Assembly (NCBI RefSeq): GCF_900115205.1
Contig: NZ_FOYQ01000001.1
Location: 186,001 to 250,000, forward strand
Source of the DNA: Robiginitalea myxolifaciens
GTDB taxonomy: Bacteria > Bacteroidota > Bacteroidia > Flavobacteriales > Flavobacteriaceae
Length of the DNA stretch: 64,000 bases
Direction of reading: 5' to 3'
This document shows, piece after piece, positions 25,501 through 35,158 of the stretch. A program made the translations under genes and the position numbers. Every line of letters starts with the position of its first letter. Within the stretch, counting starts at the first letter, position 1. The notes beneath the pieces are model-generated. The model was given only the letters and a program-made list of their open reading frames with translations. It searched no databases and was not told where the DNA came from.

Positions 25501-28500
25501 CAAGACCGTACTGGTCGCGTTATCCACAAAGACAAAGCGAACATAATTACCACTACCTCCAGCTATACTGCTCACATCCCAGGCAACAGTGGCGTTGGTG
25601 GTTGTATTTCCTGCGGAACATCCAAATGGGGTTACCGCCGGCATCGTAAAGGTGATGGCCGCGGGCTCGTTTACCTGGATATTTGAAACGATTGTAGTAC
25701 AACCGTTTGGTCCGGTTCCGATTACCTGGTAGGTTCCACCTGGCAAATTCTCGAAAGTCTGGGTAGCCGCGTTATAGCTCCCATTGTTTGGTGTCAGCGT
25801 ATAGGTGAGCGGGTTATTTCCATTATTTACCTCTGTTATAGCAATGGTTCCATCCGCAGCGCCAAAACAGCTCGTATCCGAAGGGTTTACACTGAAATCC
25901 GGAACAATAGCGGGCGGAATTTCCAGGGTAAAACTGCGACTGCATTCCGGTCCGGAGGTTCCCGTATCAAAGACAGTAACCGTATAGGTATCGGCCGTAT
26001 TCACGCTGATATTCTGCACGGTGGAAGGCAAAGCCTGCCGGGCAACCAGGGTGCCCAGAGTCCCTATAACTTCGTAATCATAGGATCCCGATCCGGAGGT
26101 CACCTCCAGCCGGATCTCGGCCTCATTACCAGCGCCACAGCCCAAGGTAGCCGTAAGCGAAGCAGTGGCCTGCAAGGAGGGCTGCACATCGATGCTTTGG
26201 GAAGCTGTACATCCAAAACCATCCTTTACCATAACGATATAGGTACCTGCTGCCACATTGGTGAATGTTCCCCCATTATCCAGATAGGTGGTTCCACCAT
26301 CAAGGGAATACATGATCGTTGGCGAAGTACTGCTAGCGGTAATGGAAACCGTATTCGAAGCAGTACAGTTATCGATGGCTATGGCGTCGATTGTCGGGTT
26401 TGGAGACAAATCCATAGCGATACTACCCAGCGGGGTACTGCACCCGAATTGATCCGTTATGGTCACATCATAGTTTCCGGCAGGGGAATTAGCCGGGATT
26501 TCAATCGGATTATCTGCGGTCCCCACCATGGGAGCGAAAGGAGCTGGTCCGGTTACCGTGAAGGTGTAGGTTCCACCCCCACCCTGGATATTGTCAATCG
26601 AAATAATTCCGGGGCCTTCGCAGCTGATATCCTGAATCTTGGATAAGGTGGCTGTAATCGGATCGAGTTCCTGTAACAACAGGTTTTCACTTGCTGAGGT
26701 ACACTGAACCACCCCACCATTGACTTGTTCCACAACGATGTAGTATTCATCGGGAGCCAGGCCGGTAACCGTAATGGTACCGGAATAAGGTACATCTCCA
26801 CCGCTTGAAGTAATTGGATTGTCATCGATATCGTAAAGGGTCCAACGCATGTCGGGCTCTGTAGACCCATCGGTATCGGTTATGGTATAGGTAATCTCCC
26901 CATCATTCGAACCGCTACAGGAGGGTTCAAAGGCGGCATCGATTTCCATAGGATTGGTCACGATGTCGTTAACGTTGACACTACTTTGGCGCACACAACC
27001 CACGGCATCGCGCACGTAGAAGGAATAGGTCCTTCCGGGTACCAATCCCGGGAAGGTATAGGTTGAACCAGCAGCAACGGGGGCCGTCCAGCCATTGACC
27101 GGAGTAACCTGATCAAAATTGGCCGGGTCGTCGGAAAAGGTGTATTCATAAGGTGCCGTACCATTGGAACCGCGTACGCTTACCTGCAGTTCGTTGCAGT
27201 TCACGATAATTGGCAGGATCGTAATATCCAGGTCGTCCAGGGGGAAGGGGATTACGAATGGAGGGAAATCGGTTTGACACACCGTATTTCCGAAGCCATC
27301 CACGGTTCGCATCGATGGATTTACCGTTGAACCTGAGACATAGCCGGTTAATTCGTCCGTAGTTCCGGGAATGGTATTATCCCCGGTCCAGGTAGCTCCG
27401 CCATCGGCACTGAACTCTATGGTTCCGCCAGGCAGCACCGGATAGTTACTGAAACTGAATCCAAAATCACTGACCAGACCGGTACAGGATGCCGGGGTCA
27501 CACCGTTGATATCGGCTGTGAGTTCTGCGGGTTGCGAGACTACGATGCCGCTATCGGTAACGACACATCCGTGACTATCCGTAATGATTACATCGTATTG
27601 TCCGGGCAGCAGGTTGAAATACGTTCTTGTCGTAGCGACCACGCCGGTTTGGGTTTCATCAGATACCCCATTATCGGTATCGACCAGCTCAAAGGTATAA
27701 GGGCCCTCCCCTGCAGTAATACTGACCGCAATATTCCCGGTTTCTCCGAAACACTCGGCATCTTCAGGTGTAGCCGTAAACGCCAGGGCTGGTGCTGTAG
27801 CCACAGTAACCGTTTCCATATACTGGCAATAGGGAGCAGTACCGCTATTGTCTCGGATATAAACATCGTAGTCTCCTGCGTTTCCAGGGGTTACGGTGTA
27901 GGCGTTCGCAGCACCAAAATCGGTGTCCTGAACCGCAGTTCCGGTGGGCAGGAAGGCATAGCTATAGTTGGTATCCCCACCTGAGGCAGTAACGGTAATA
28001 CTTCCATCTCCACAAGAACTGATATCCTGGATATCGAGCTGCCCCTGCAGCATTGGGTTAATGGTGATACTTTCCGGGGCCGAAACACATCCGAAGGAAT
28101 CACTGACTTCCACAGTGTAGGTTCCGTCGGAAAGTCCACCAAAGGTATAGGTAGTTACAGTAGCCGGCGTTGGAGTAAGCCATGCGCCTCCATTGATACG
28201 GAAGGTATATCCTCCATTACCGGTATTCACAGTTGCAGTAACCTGGGCATTGTTCTGACCGTCATAGCAAGTTGTTGCCGTTACATCAAAATCAACCGTC
28301 TGTGGGGCGGTAACAACCACCGCAGTTGTTGTGGCCACTTCACAATTTCTGGAATCGCGAACCCTTAGGATATACGAACCGTCGGGTACATTGTTGAACA
28401 GGGTCCCGGACTGGTAAGGACGAACCACAGCCGTTGCGGTGTCCTCTAATTGGAACTCATATCCCGCCGTACCGCCGCTTGCAGCAGCTTCCAGCGTAGC

Positions 28501-31500
28501 ACCGGTATTGAAACAGGTGTAATCCGCAATCAGGTTGAGCTGAGGAATAATTGCTGTTGGCTCAGATAAGGTAGCATCGAAACTCACTGTACAGGTTAGT
28601 TCATCGAGCTTACGGACCTGAACGGTATAAGTTCCGGCAGCTAATATCGCAGCGGTAGTTTCAGAGGTATTCAGGGAGCTGGTCCAGGTGGTCCCGCCAT
28701 CCAGCGAGTACTCATACCCTACTCCACCGGTGAAATTGGCTACCTCAAAACGAATAGAACCGTCAGAACCACCATTACAACTTGGGTCATTGGTGCTCAG
28801 TAATTGCGCATCAAATGCCTGGTCGGCTTCGATAACCACATTCAAATCCTGAGTGCGCTCACAAACCTCGGCCGTTTGATAGGCCGTAATGTCGTCCAGT
28901 ACGAGATCATTCCCGTCGTTACTGTTTACATTGCTTCTGAAGACAATGTCGATATCAGTGTTGGCACCGGGATTGAAAGTTATCGTTCTTTCGTGCCAGT
29001 CTGTATCGTTATTATTCTTTGGGATGGCAGGAGCAACCTCAGAGTGGATAACCGTTCCGGTATTGTCCAGGATCTCTACAAGGACTTCAGGGTTGTTCCC
29101 GGCATTCCCCACCTGCATCAGGTTATACGCCCAGAAATTCAGGGTAATCTCTTCGTTTGGCAAAACTTCAAGGTCACGACGGGCCCACAATACAGAGTTC
29201 AACACCGGAAGACCAGTGTCAGAGAATGTACTGACATCAATAGCCAGGAAACGACCGCCAGCCAGCCCGCTGTGATCCTGCGGACTCAACCAGGAGGGTA
29301 CCGGGTTGGTGACAAAATTCGTTACTGTGTATTCCCCATTCACAAGGATCCCAGCAGGTCCCCGATTGCAGTTCGTGGTAGATCCATCCTGAGGCTCAAA
29401 ACAATAGTCTGTACCTACTTCAGCGATCTGGGTTGAGGGACCACTGCCAAAGTCTTCAAAGAACAGGGTGCTTTGATTCGGGGTGAGGGCCGAGGCATAT
29501 CCTACCGTTACGGTGTAAGTGCCGGCGCTCAGATTGGTAAATACATTGTTATCCCCAGGCGTGTTTGGTGTACCATCCAGGGCATAGGTATAGTCAAAAT
29601 CACTGGTGTTGCTGGTGTTCAGGGTCAGGGTCGCCGTACCGTCACAGTTGTAAGCGATATCACTGCTTAAAGTTGGATCAGCAACCGGGGAAGGAACCTC
29701 GAGCTCCATAGTATGGACACATCCCAGCGCATCGCGCACCTGAAGTTGATAGTTGCCCGGCAGCAACAGTCGCTCATCAGTGCCATCAAAGGTGGAACCT
29801 CCATCGAAGCTGTACTCATAAGGTGCCTGCCCGCCTGTAGTGTTGCGAATTTTCACCCGTGCCCCGGCCGGGTTACACGAAGCATCCTCAATAATAGAAG
29901 GAGAAGCATTTAAGGGGAAGGGTTGGTCTATTTCATAAGCAATGGTCTCAACGCAAGCCGTACCACTGGAGTCCATTACCGTGATGGTATAGAATCCGGC
30001 TGCCATATTAACGAAGGTATTGCTGCTCTGATAGGTAGCACCCCCATCCAGGCTATACTGATACGGTGCGTTCCCCCCGCTGGCCGAAATCGTTAAGGTG
30101 GAACTGGACGAATCGGCGCATACAATGGGCGAATGGGAAGCTGTAACCGAAACCCCGCCCAGGTCTTCCACAGTTACCGCGTTGGATAAACTACTGCAGC
30201 CATTTCCGTCAAAAACGATAAAGACATAGTCGCCATCTTCGTTGGGGAAATAGGTCGCAGGAGTTCCCCGATAACCAAAGAGGAAACTGGTTGCCGTTTG
30301 CTTGGCCGCATCCGGAACACTTGCAGCATCTGCGTATAGTGGAACCCCATCTTTACTCCAGACAGCCAATTGATAATCCGGGCTGGGCGAGCCCCCTCCG
30401 GGAGTAAGTATCACAATTCCTGCAGAGCAGGTAATGTTTTCACTGGTCACCGCGCTCAGGGTCAATTCGGGAATTTCATCAACCGTTATGGGCTGGGTAT
30501 CTGAACATCCATCCTCCGTAGAGGTCACCACCAGATAATCTCCGGGATTTACATTCTGGAAGGTATGGGTATTGTCATTTGTTGCCACTTCCTGGGCCAC
30601 AAGGGTTCCCTGGCCTCCATTGGTCCCATCGTCCAGTCTCAATTCATAGGAATAATTGGGCAAGACATTCAGGGCCTGGATAGCAACCGTTCCCAATTGG
30701 TTACAATCCGCAGGAGTAGTACTGAGGTTAACCTGGAAATCCCGTTCCAGGATTCCGATATCATCGGTTTCGAACAAACAGCTACCCGGGATAGGATCCC
30801 CGCTGATCGGATCTAACTGGGTAACCTGCACCACGTAAGTCCCACTGGTTGCAATATCAAAATTAGGACCATTGTTAGCCGAAAACGGCACTACGATGGC
30901 ATTGGTATTAGCATCGACCAATTGGAAGCCATAGCCCGCTCCAATATTGGTCACCCGGATATTTCCAGGGGTACTACAAAGGATATCTTCATTGGTGTAG
31001 TTGATATCCAGATTGTTCTTGAATACGTTGAAATAAAAACGACTGAAACAGCCATTTTGGTAATTGATTACCACGCGATACTCTCCGCTTTCGGTGAGCG
31101 TGAAATTATCCTGGGTAGCCAGATTAGTCCAGGAACAGGCTGTGTTTTTATTGGCACAATCGTCTCCTGAATCCGCACAGCTCGCTTCGTCCAGACGTTC
31201 CCAAACGATACTGGTGGCATCGGTAATTCCCAATTGGATCAGAGCCTCATCGTTCTCCCCACACAGGAATATCTTGGGCAGGAGATCCCCGTCTACGGAG
31301 CAGGTCACGATTTCCCCCTGCATATCGTTATCCGGGTTACTGTCCGAATTAACCTGGTTGAAATAGTCGATAATCGGGTTGGTCTGGGTAGTTCCAAAAC
31401 GTTCTACAGTAATGCGTTCGGTCTGGTCGGGACAGCCACCGCCATTGGATTTTTCAACGATATAGTTCCCGATATCCGTAACCAATAAGGTACTCGGATC

Positions 31501-34500
31501 ATTATCCGGATCTCCATCGTTCAGTACGGTATCTGCCGCGTCGATTTGTCCGTTATTGTTGTTGTCGATCGCCCAACTGTAGGAGGTAAATCCGGTTCCG
31601 GCAAACAGGACCACGTCGTCTCCACAGAGTTGTACCGTTCGCGCCTGATCGCAATTGGCCAGGTCGTCAAGAATATTGTTGGTAGCAACCTCAGGGGTCA
31701 CCTCACATGGAAAATTGGAGGAGCCGGGTTCGTCGGTATACACCGTACTTGTGGAGGCCCCTTCAAAAGTGGAATAGGCCAGGTTTTGCAACTCAGAAGC
31801 ACAGGCATTCACGAAATCCGAACAATTGCCCGAAAGCCGAACCGTTATCCGGATGCTATACTCCGGATCGCCTACCTCCACCAAGTTGTCAGGGATTTCA
31901 AAACTTATGGTCCGGGTATTCGCATCATAAGTATGGGTTACCCCCGGAGCATTGGAAATGTCAATATTCTCCAGGGTAACATTGCCCGGCAGGATATTTC
32001 GGATGGTATAGTTTACGGCATCGTCGTCTCCGGTATTCTGAAAACGGAGCACATAATTATAGGTTTGACCCAGGCTAACCCCCTGGCCGTTGATATCGGT
32101 TCCTCCAAGATCTTCGGAGGTGTTGCCGAGCAAAATTTCTGGCGCGAGTACCCGGGTATAGGATGCGGCATTAACCGTTCCATCCGTAGGGTCCACAACG
32201 GGAACTCCACTTCCGTACTCACCACCATCTCCTCCATCGGCTGTATTGTCCTTATAAAATTCAACGGCATCGGTACAACCGTCTCCGTCGCTATCCAGAT
32301 CTAACTGGTCGGGAAGGCCATCGGCATCTGTGTCGCAACCCGCAGTCAATAACATACCCTGCATATTGGTAGGTCCCACCACAGCCTGGCCAATAACCAG
32401 ATTATTCGCAGCGGGATTCCAGGTAAAGGTCGTAGGTGGGGTGGTCAGTACCATAGGCTCCAAAGGACCATTTGAGGTCCGGGAACCAAAGAGTTGCAAC
32501 TCCCCCAGTTCGTTAATAATAACCCGCAATAATGGGGTACCCGGAGTGCCGGTTAAAGTATATACTTGGGGGTTCCCATTTTCACCATAGCCGAAGCCAT
32601 CGAGGAAACGCGCAAAATTCCCGGCAGCATTTTGGAATTGAATTTCCCCGGCCAGGTCCGTGCCATTGATTTCCAGGCTAAAGGAATTGTCAAGACTAAA
32701 AATATCCAGGACCATGTAATTGTCCACGCTGAAAAGGGCACTGGAGTGTGAGGCTCCGCTGGAGATATTAAAGGAAAGGCCGGAACATTCCTCGGTATCG
32801 TAGACCCCGTCATTATCGTCATCCAAATCAACGACGTCCCGGATCCCATCGTTGTCGTAATCGTTGTGGACTATAACGCTCGCGGAAAGTATATCTTCGG
32901 TAATATTCGCATCGACCTGGTCCTGGGTATGACTAACCGTATTGGTCAGATTTACAAGGGGAAGCGTATCGACTTCATCTGCGCGCACTTCCAATTCCAG
33001 AAAGGCGGTGTCCCCTCCATCCAGGGTCCCGATATTCCACAGGTTACCGCTGAAGCTACCCGTTATGGTAAAGGCATTTACCAGGGTAAGACCGGCGGGA
33101 ATATTGTCGGTTATCTGAAGGTTGGTCAATGGACCAACCCCAAGGTTCTGTACCCGGATCGTGAAGGTGGCCGTTTGCCCTTCCATAATCTCGGCCTGGT
33201 CAACGGTCTTTTCCACAACTACATCCGGGTCGCAATAAAGCGCCTGGATGGCATTACTATCGTAAGTACAGGGTCCCTTGGTTCCCCGTAAAAAGAACTC
33301 CCCGGCACCTGTTGGGGCGTAACTGGGACCGTTGGCCCCGGGAATGGGTTGTCCGTTTTCGTACCATTGGAAGGCATCGAAATTATTGCTTGTAGCTTCA
33401 AAGAGTTCCGATCCCACAAAACATCCGCTTCCTCCCCGGATTTCGAGGGTAACCTCAGGCAGGGTATCAAAGCCGGAAAAATACCCAGCTACTCCACGGG
33501 CTCCATTATACCCAAAAAAGCCCACTGCCATGGGGCCAGTAGACTGTACGCTTACATTTCCGTTTAGGTTGGGTATGAAAAATGTTTTCCAATCGCTGGA
33601 TCCCGCCACCGGATTTGAAGGGGGTAAGGCCACCGTGCCATTACCATCCGTTACCACTATATTGGCGTCCGGGGTATTTACCGCGGCAATGATCGTCATC
33701 CCTCCGGTTACGTTGAGCCCGGCCATATCCCGGATATCCGGGATGTTGTCCATAACATCGGGCAGTAAACAATTCACCGGAGCCACAAAGTTCAGCCCCT
33801 GAGTGTACGGGGTGGTAGCCCCAGCCATACACTGATAGGCATAGACATCCTTAGAGGTTTCCACCAGCATATTGGCCCCCACCGTATTGGAGGAATAGTT
33901 GTTACTGGGGATCTGGAAATATTCCCCATTGTCAATGGTCGCAATGGGTGTGGCACTTCCGTTTACAAAAATCTGGGTATCGTCTGAGGTCGCAATGATC
34001 AGCGGAAATTCGGTCCATCCGTTGGCATTTCCGTTTCCACGGATAAACACATATTCTTTTCCCAGGCGGTTTTCTGGGACCGGCTGGTCTATACCGGCAT
34101 CGCGATTTCCCGAACCAGCCTGGCGTCCAAAGTTGATGGAACCGTTACTGATAACAATATCCTTGTCCGATTCAATCGTTGCACCAATCCAGCCATCTTC
34201 GTGCGCCTGAGTAGGTGCTGTCCCGATATAGGTTTCAAAAACGAAGGATTCGTTAGCATCCAGGGTAACGGTGTAGGTATCAGCGGTAATCCCTGCCCGG
34301 TTATTCCCTACTCGAAATTCACAGCCTGGATCATAGCCAAAAAGTCGGACAGTAGTATTATCCTCCGTTGCCATAATCCCCAGGGTATTGGATTTGGAGT
34401 TATGTGCTCCGAGGTTGGGGACACCTCCCCATTTGAATCGTTGTCCCAATGCTTGGCGTCCCTTAGCTGTTAGGGAGGCTGCCTGGTTCTGGGAATTTCC

Positions 34501-34890
34501 ACGATAATTCACGTAGAACTTGTTTCCACTGGGCGCTTCAAAGCGCAAACCGCTATTGGTCAGTACTATCCCTGTATTGTTGTTATTGACCAGGGTAATG
34601 TTGTTATCTCCATCGGCAAGCGTCCATACGGCAGGGTTAACATTGGAGATATTGAAGGTTGCTATGGGGGTAGCATTGGTTCCACGGTAGGCGTTTACGG
34701 TGAATGTTGTCGGTTCAGGAGTAGAGAGATAAATGGCCTGATCTCGAATACCCTGATTATTTCGCCCCTGTTTGAGAGGTGGTAAATAATGCAGATCGCT
34801 CAACTGAGCGTAGGTCGAATGTGAAAAAAGGGCCAAAAAGCCCAGGATGATTAGAAAACGTAGCTTCCCCATGAACGCGTTTTGAAACAT
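22558..34890 (-). CDS. Giant SprB-like surface adhesin with type B T9SS sorting domain
   Basis: 4110 residues (start 34890; the internal ATG at 34872, MGKLRFLIILGFLALF, gives a better signal peptide). In order: signal peptide; IgGFc-binding-like domain (~30-510); Ig-like segment; DUF11 (~556-660); calcium-binding thrombospondin-3-like repeats (DYDNDGIRDVVDLDDDNDG, ~675-705, and DTDADGLPDQLDLDSDGDG near 860); a second DUF11-like domain (~920-1040); then a long array of SprB-type repeats ('C.g..dG.i.v...GG..PY.YSLDGG') from ~1480 to ~3950, interrupted at ~1810-2010 by a MAM/lectin-like domain (FFEDFGSGP ... LVLDDITAY). The final ~90 residues are the gliding-motility-associated type B sorting domain (IPNYFTPDGDNVNDIW ... 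GHFTLYR). SprB is the mobile cell-surface adhesin of gliding Flavobacteria; a similar adhesive role is likely. Confidence 0.9.
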   Translation of the reverse strand: MFQNAFMGKLRFLIILGFLALFSHSTYAQLSDLHYLPPLKQGRNNQGIRDQAIYLSTPEPTTFTVNAYRGTNATPIATFNISNVNPAVWTLADGDNNITLVNNNNTGIVLTNSGLRFEAPSGNKFYVNYRGNSQNQAASLTAKGRQALGQRFKWGGVPNLGAHNSKSNTLGIMATEDNTTVRLFGYDPGCEFRVGNNRAGITADTYTVTLDANESFVFETYIGTAPTQAHEDGWIGATIESDKDIVISNGSINFGRQAGSGNRDAGIDQPVPENRLGKEYVFIRGNGNANGWTEFPLIIATSDDTQIFVNGSATPIATIDNGEYFQIPSNNYSSNTVGANMLVETSKDVYAYQCMAGATTPYTQGLNFVAPVNCLLPDVMDNIPDIRDMAGLNVTGGMTIIAAVNTPDANIVVTDGNGTVALPPSNPVAGSSDWKTFFIPNLNGNVSVQSTGPMAVGFFGYNGARGVAGYFSGFDTLPEVTLEIRGGSGCFVGSELFEATSNNFDAFQWYENGQPIPGANGPSYAPTGAGEFFLRGTKGPCTYDSNAIQALYCDPDVVVEKTVDQAEIMEGQTATFTIRVQNLGVGPLTNLQITDNIPAGLTLVNAFTITGSFSGNLWNIGTLDGGDTAFLELEVRADEVDTLPLVNLTNTVSHTQDQVDANITEDILSASVIVHNDYDNDGIRDVVDLDDDNDGVYDTEECSGLSFNISSGASHSSALFSVDNYMVLDIFSLDNSFSLEINGTDLAGEIQFQNAAGNFARFLDGFGYGENGNPQVYTLTGTPGTPLLRVIINELGELQLFGSRTSNGPLEPMVLTTPPTTFTWNPAANNLVIGQAVVGPTNMQGMLLTAGCDTDADGLPDQLDLDSDGDGCTDAVEFYKDNTADGGDGGEYGSGVPVVDPTDGTVNAASYTRVLAPEILLGNTSEDLGGTDINGQGVSLGQTYNYVLRFQNTGDDDAVNYTIRNILPGNVTLENIDISNAPGVTHTYDANTRTISFEIPDNLVEVGDPEYSIRITVRLSGNCSDFVNACASELQNLAYSTFEGASTSTVYTDEPGSSNFPCEVTPEVATNNILDDLANCDQARTVQLCGDDVVLFAGTGFTSYSWAIDNNNNGQIDAADTVLNDGDPDNDPSTLLVTDIGNYIVEKSNGGGCPDQTERITVERFGTTQTNPIIDYFNQVNSDSNPDNDMQGEIVTCSVDGDLLPKIFLCGENDEALIQLGITDATSIVWERLDEASCADSGDDCANKNTACSWTNLATQDNFTLTESGEYRVVINYQNGCFSRFYFNVFKNNLDINYTNEDILCSTPGNIRVTNIGAGYGFQLVDANTNAIVVPFSANNGPNFDIATSGTYVVQVTQLDPISGDPIPGSCLFETDDIGILERDFQVNLSTTPADCNQLGTVAIQALNVLPNYSYELRLDDGTNGGQGTLVAQEVATNDNTHTFQNVNPGDYLVVTSTEDGCSDTQPITVDEIPELTLSAVTSENITCSAGIVILTPGGGSPSPDYQLAVWSKDGVPLYADAASVPDAAKQTATSFLFGYRGTPATYFPNEDGDYVFIVFDGNGCSSLSNAVTVEDLGGVSVTASHSPIVCADSSSSTLTISASGGNAPYQYSLDGGATYQSSNTFVNMAAGFYTITVMDSSGTACVETIAYEIDQPFPLNASPSIIEDASCNPAGARVKIRNTTGGQAPYEYSFDGGSTFDGTDERLLLPGNYQLQVRDALGCVHTMELEVPSPVADPTLSSDIAYNCDGTATLTLNTSNTSDFDYTYALDGTPNTPGDNNVFTNLSAGTYTVTVGYASALTPNQSTLFFEDFGSGPSTQIAEVGTDYCFEPQDGSTTNCNRGPAGILVNGEYTVTNFVTNPVPSWLSPQDHSGLAGGRFLAIDVSTFSDTGLPVLNSVLWARRDLEVLPNEEITLNFWAYNLMQVGNAGNNPEVLVEILDNTGTVIHSEVAPAIPKNNNDTDWHERTITFNPGANTDIDIVFRSNVNSNDGNDLVLDDITAYQTAEVCERTQDLNVVIEADQAFDAQLLSTNDPSCNGGSDGSIRFEVANFTGGVGYEYSLDGGTTWTSSLNTSETTAAILAAGTYTVQVRKLDELTCTVSFDATLSEPTAIIPQLNLIADYTCFNTGATLEAAASGGTAGYEFQLEDTATAVVRPYQSGTLFNNVPDGSYILRVRDSRNCEVATTTAVVVTAPQTVDFDVTATTCYDGQNNAQVTATVNTGNGGYTFRINGGAWLTPTPATVTTYTFGGLSDGTYTVEVSDSFGCVSAPESITINPMLQGQLDIQDISSCGDGSITVTASGGDTNYSYAFLPTGTAVQDTDFGAANAYTVTPGNAGDYDVYIRDNSGTAPYCQYMETVTVATAPALAFTATPEDAECFGETGNIAVSITAGEGPYTFELVDTDNGVSDETQTGVVATTRTYFNLLPGQYDVIITDSHGCVVTDSGIVVSQPAELTADINGVTPASCTGLVSDFGFSFSNYPVLPGGTIEFSADGGATWTGDNTIPGTTDELTGYVSGSTVNPSMRTVDGFGNTVCQTDFPPFVIPFPLDDLDITILPIIVNCNELQVSVRGSNGTAPYEYTFSDDPANFDQVTPVNGWTAPVAAGSTYTFPGLVPGRTYSFYVRDAVGCVRQSSVNVNDIVTNPMEIDAAFEPSCSGSNDGEITYTITDTDGSTEPDMRWTLYDIDDNPITSSGGDVPYSGTITVTGLAPDEYYIVVEQVNGGVVQCTSASENLLLQELDPITATLSKIQDISCEGPGIISIDNIQGGGGTYTFTVTGPAPFAPMVGTADNPIEIPANSPAGNYDVTITDQFGCSTPLGSIAMDLSPNPTIDAIAIDNCTASNTVSITASSTSPTIMYSLDGGTTYLDNGGTFTNVAAGTYIVMVKDGFGCTASQSIDVQPSLQATASLTATLGCGAGNEAEIRLEVTSGSGSYDYEVIGTLGTLVARQALPSTVQNISVNTADTYTVTVFDTGTSGPECSRSFTLEIPPAIVPDFSVNPSDTSCFGAADGTIAITEVNNGNNPLTYTLTPNNGSYNAATQTFENLPGGTYQVIGTGPNGCTTIVSNIQVNEPAAITFTMPAVTPFGCSAGNTTTNATVAWDVSSIAGGSGNYVRFVFVDNATSTVLQDGAATTYTHTDYAGGSILVRVFDDMGCTEFTIVNIPPYDELQAATVQVDDAISCVNAGEDISIDVTGSLSTYASNPGNYEFRQLPATTYQATNQFTDLAPGTYTFGVRNVNTGCELLVEHVVAEPNTFDVLVDKLADAVCFGDDGSIQLTLVDATYAGGFSWSIYATNGTPADRSDDGAAILTGNSATAGPTPAIAVAAGDYLVEVTQDAFPDCSQVRFFSIATPSAPLSLAPIDLTQVGCTNDQGSASVTPQGGQAPYDISLTHTGTGNVTVITQVTGHIFQGLTAGQYDISVTDALGCTEVSTNAFELLLPDPITGTISNTTLLCEGDVDATVSLVLNPRNVPSTYRFILNQYSDTTGTTVLETTAAQTAATFPNLGAGFYAITVLDDMGCSFESSIVEIPEPVEVNAQLITTQTLSCQLGAELELRASGGTAPYTWSTDGISFSAMNGAAGPDTHVFTNVADGTYQYYVRDSFNCISVISNEITINPIANLVLDIDSSSASVNCSGDSTAVIIAAADGGLGNYQYALFTDAALTAEIRPNQASGTFADLPQGTYYVRVQSEDCETASAAIAVDEPTPLVVQPTITDITCAGARDGSITLDVQGGTGPYQFAITPNLNQFVDDNVFDELEPGDYTVIAQDALGCFEVIDFTITEPAELTLNTTVLDEVCFESNDGAVSLDINGGTAPYSSALNSNNDSDFAAGIIEYNNLPAGTHVVFVRDANGCEIYQVFEVASGVNLAGEVQVEYPCDMGVATNSVSLAFEDDTILGNVLYGLDTTDLNEMVMDGTFENLSGGDHFITVIHSNGCENTFDFEIIEFEPVTLDLTEPGINTILATAAGGTGNYTYTFNGVDNGDDPEYYITATDTYSVTVTDENGCSVTEEIFMEFIDIEIPNYFTPDGDNVNDIWRPNNIEPYPNIYIVIFDRYGRELYQFSGNQDGWNGQYQLTDLPSGDYWYIIKLNGEADTREFVGHFTLYR

Positions 34891-35158
34891 ATAGCCTCAA
34901 AATACGCGCGCATACAGGGGATGCGCAAAGCTTTGTTGCCAAACGCCCAATAGGCGTTGTGAAAGGGCTTTTCTGGGGTTTTGGAGTCCTGTTTTCGGGC
35001 GTTTTAGAAGGGGGAGCGATTCGGATTAAGTGCGGGGTTTTAGTGTTGAAATTAAGGGAGAAACCAGGTGAATTTCGTTGGGAGCAATACCTTAAGTAAC
35101 CGTTTGGATTTGCCTTTTTCCGTGATATGACGTAGGTTTAAGTAATCCTTCGATAGTA

